Part shown: piece after piece, positions 5,086 through 6,854 of the stretch
How the letters are laid out: every line of letters starts with the position of its first letter
How positions within the stretch are numbered: the stretch's first letter is position 1
Origin: Candidatus Methanoperedens sp.
Lineage (GTDB): Archaea; Halobacteriota; Methanosarcinia; Methanosarcinales; Methanoperedenaceae
DNA: 6,854 nucleotides
NCBI GenBank assembly: GCA_028679855.1
Contig: JAJRAP010000136.1
Coordinates: 1-6,854, forward strand
Direction: 5' to 3'
The notes under the pieces: generated by a model
What the model saw: the letters and a program-made list of their open reading frames with translations, nothing else
Told to the model about the DNA's origin: nothing
The model's database searches: none
Position numbers and translations under genes: made by a program

Positions 5086-6854
5086 ATGATAAATAAAATT
5101 AAAGGATTCATTAGAGTGCCATATTTACCTTATTTTTTATTCCTATCAGCTTTGGTTATAGTTAGCATAATTATTTTTTATCACTTAGATAAAAACATTT
5201 CATCTAATATTTCCAATAACAGTGCCTTATACTTACTAAGTGCAATGGCGCAGGCTTTAGCAGCGATTCTTGCTATCGTTATAGGTTTTTCTTTTGTTGC
5301 AGTTCAACTATCGGCGCAAATAGGAAGTCCTAGAGTTTTCGATTTAATTTTAAAAGACAGGGCGCTTTGGTTGCTCTTAGTAATATACGGATTTTCAATA
5401 TCGTATGACCTGTTGCTATTAAGGATACTCCCTGAAAAAAATATAGATAATATGTTTTTAGTAAGTTCAATTAACTTCAGCATCTTTTTGACTTTTTTTT
5501 CGTTCATGTCTTTATTTCCTTATGCGTATAATACGATAGAACGCCTAAAACCAGAAAAAATTATTCAAGGAATTATTAAAATAAAATATGATAATGAAGA
5601 GGCGCTTAAACGTGATGTGATTCTGCCAATTGTGGACATTATGAATAAAGCCATACAAGCAAATGACCCACACACTTTAAAAGTCGGACTGGATGAATTA
5701 GAAAAATTGAATGTAGATGTTGTAAAATCGTCTAAAATAGATAGCTTATATAAATTAGAAATTGCCAAATATTATTCTGGAAAAATTTCAAGATTAATAG
5801 ATACTTCTTTTAACCTAAATGATGAGGATTCTGTAATCGAAATAGTAGATTCTCTCGAGAATATCGGGGAAAAATCAATTGAAATGCGGTGGAGCGAAGT
5901 ACCTGTATCTGAAAAGGAGAAAATAAAAAGAGAGGGATTATATAGAGGCGAAGTTGGGGTAGGCGGTAAGACTGATAACTATGATAGGATTGTTTCTGAG
6001 ATTAAAACTGTTTTGAATGGTGCTGGTAATAAAGCAATCAAACGAAAAATGAGCAGAGCCACTAAATCAGTACTGATTGCCAGAGGAAGCCTTCTGGTAG
6101 CATCGCATAGGGAATTAGTTTTAGGAACTATGAATGATATATTCCAAATATCGAATGATTTTTCACGCTTGTCAGATGAAGAAAAGATTTTTTCAATGGA
6201 TTATTTTATAGAGACATTACGCAACACTGTAATTGAACTAATCAATAAAGATGTATCTTTTGATGAAGGGTGGTATTGCAATTTAATCAAAGAAATCATT
6301 CAGAATTCATTGCAAGCTATAGGCAAAGATGAATGTTTCAAGATGCGCCAAATTATCGATTATATTACTGATATCGGGATTGAAGCAGCAAAGAAAGACC
6401 ACAAATTAAAAGATGATGTAATAGAATGTTTTAGAATAATAGCAAATTCTGACAAATGTTTGTATGAACCTATTTCCGAAATCGGGAATATAGGATATGG
6501 ACTGGCACTATATTCTAAAAAACCTGAAACCGTCTGGATATGTTCATGCCTGAAAGAAATTGGGATTTTATATTTATCAAAAAAGATGGACGAGCATACT
6601 ATCAACATATTTAGTATCTTAGGCGGGATTGAGAATAATTACAGACATACAAAGTCAAGTGATGTGTTAGAAGTTACAGAAAAAATAATTGAAATTATCG
6701 AGGAGTTAGGATATAAATCAATAGATTATAAATTGGAAAAATCATCAAGAGATGGAATAAATTCTCTGATTCAAATAGGCATGATGAATGAAAATATCAC
6801 TATTAAAGGACGAGTATGTAAGACTTTAAAAGATATGCAAGAGAAACTGGAAAA
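5086..6854 (+). CDS. DUF2254-like membrane protein with long helical soluble region (3' end outside window)
   Basis: The frame is open from ATG 5086 to the window end (589 codons, no stop), so the gene is incomplete. Predicted membrane helices lie at about residues 12-32, 49-75, 92-113 and 122-147. Helix 2 and its sequel, ending FSFVAVQLSAQIGSPRVF (68-85), carry the FSxxAVQLxAxxxSPR-type signature of DUF2254 membrane proteins. From about residue 150 the protein is soluble, charged and almost entirely helical, with regularly spaced amphipathic segments to residue 589. This resembles a helical-repeat scaffold or sensor domain, but no enzyme motif is visible. An in-frame TAG just before 5086 excludes a longer start; the ribosome binding site is weak (GGGG, 5073-5076). 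The gene is markedly A+T-rich (TTA, ATA, AGA, AAA codons) compared with the cbi genes, suggesting a different origin. Function is unknown; membrane-linked sensing or defence are only possibilities. Confidence 0.8.
   Translation, partial: MINKIKGFIRVPYLPYFLFLSALVIVSIIIFYHLDKNISSNISNNSALYLLSAMAQALAAILAIVIGFSFVAVQLSAQIGSPRVFDLILKDRALWLLLVIYGFSISYDLLLLRILPEKNIDNMFLVSSINFSIFLTFFSFMSLFPYAYNTIERLKPEKIIQGIIKIKYDNEEALKRDVILPIVDIMNKAIQANDPHTLKVGLDELEKLNVDVVKSSKIDSLYKLEIAKYYSGKISRLIDTSFNLNDEDSVIEIVDSLENIGEKSIEMRWSEVPVSEKEKIKREGLYRGEVGVGGKTDNYDRIVSEIKTVLNGAGNKAIKRKMSRATKSVLIARGSLLVASHRELVLGTMNDIFQISNDFSRLSDEEKIFSMDYFIETLRNTVIELINKDVSFDEGWYCNLIKEIIQNSLQAIGKDECFKMRQIIDYITDIGIEAAKKDHKLKDDVIECFRIIANSDKCLYEPISEIGNIGYGLALYSKKPETVWICSCLKEIGILYLSKKMDEHTINIFSILGGIENNYRHTKSSDVLEVTEKIIEIIEELGYKSIDYKLEKSSRDGINSLIQIGMMNENITIKGRVCKTLKDMQEKLE

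Noticed and set aside
5304..6608. Three short minus-strand ORFs within the DUF2254-like gene
   Set aside because: They are antisense to a continuous 589-codon frame with membrane helices and a family signature; none has a ribosome binding site or recognisable domain.
1..6854. CRISPR array, tRNA or rRNA genes
   Set aside because: No regularly spaced repeats, cloverleaf-type sequences or rRNA-like stretches were seen on either strand.

Overview
The window looks like a piece of a euryarchaeal chromosome, most likely from a Methanosarcinales-type methanogen or methanotroph relative. The support is a set of anaerobic-route corrinoid genes of archaeal type, tightly overlapping genes with purine-rich ribosome binding sites, TATA-like boxes in the gene-free stretches and a bare T-run at the operon end instead of a bacterial hairpin terminator. 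The taxonomic placement is inference; no rRNA or other marker gene is present.

Layout. Positions 1-174 hold the 5' part of an unrecognised membrane protein on the minus strand. Positions 175-332 are a divergent promoter region with a small inverted repeat. Positions 333-4363 form a compact plus-strand cobalamin operon: cbiT, a cbiL-cbiF fusion, cbiG, cbiH and cbiC, each overlapping the next. Together these cover C20, C17 and C11 methylation, delta-lactone opening, C15 methylation with decarboxylation, and the final methyl shift to cobyrinic acid. CbiD, CbiE, CbiJ, CbiA and the cobalt chelatase are not here and must be encoded elsewhere if the pathway is complete.

The operon reads on, through a 4-base ATGA overlap, into two small genes (4360-4877): a protein resembling the phage-associated BECR/RelE-like nucleases and a DUF2283 protein. 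They look like a toxin-antitoxin type pair. Immediately behind them, at 4876-4977, lies a diverged, in-frame second copy of the 3' end of cbiC. The pair is therefore flanked by two cbiC tails about 600 bp apart, which suggests that it arrived by insertion or recombination at the end of cbiC. This is the most informative structural feature of the window and is invisible to ordinary gene calling.

A T-run at 4978-4986 closes the unit. A TATA-like box at 5002-5009 then precedes a long A+T-rich gene (5086 to the window end, still open) for a membrane protein. Its N-terminal four-helix region resembles DUF2254 and is followed by a long soluble helical region of unknown function. Base and codon use change sharply from the cbi genes to this gene, marking the start of an accessory segment.
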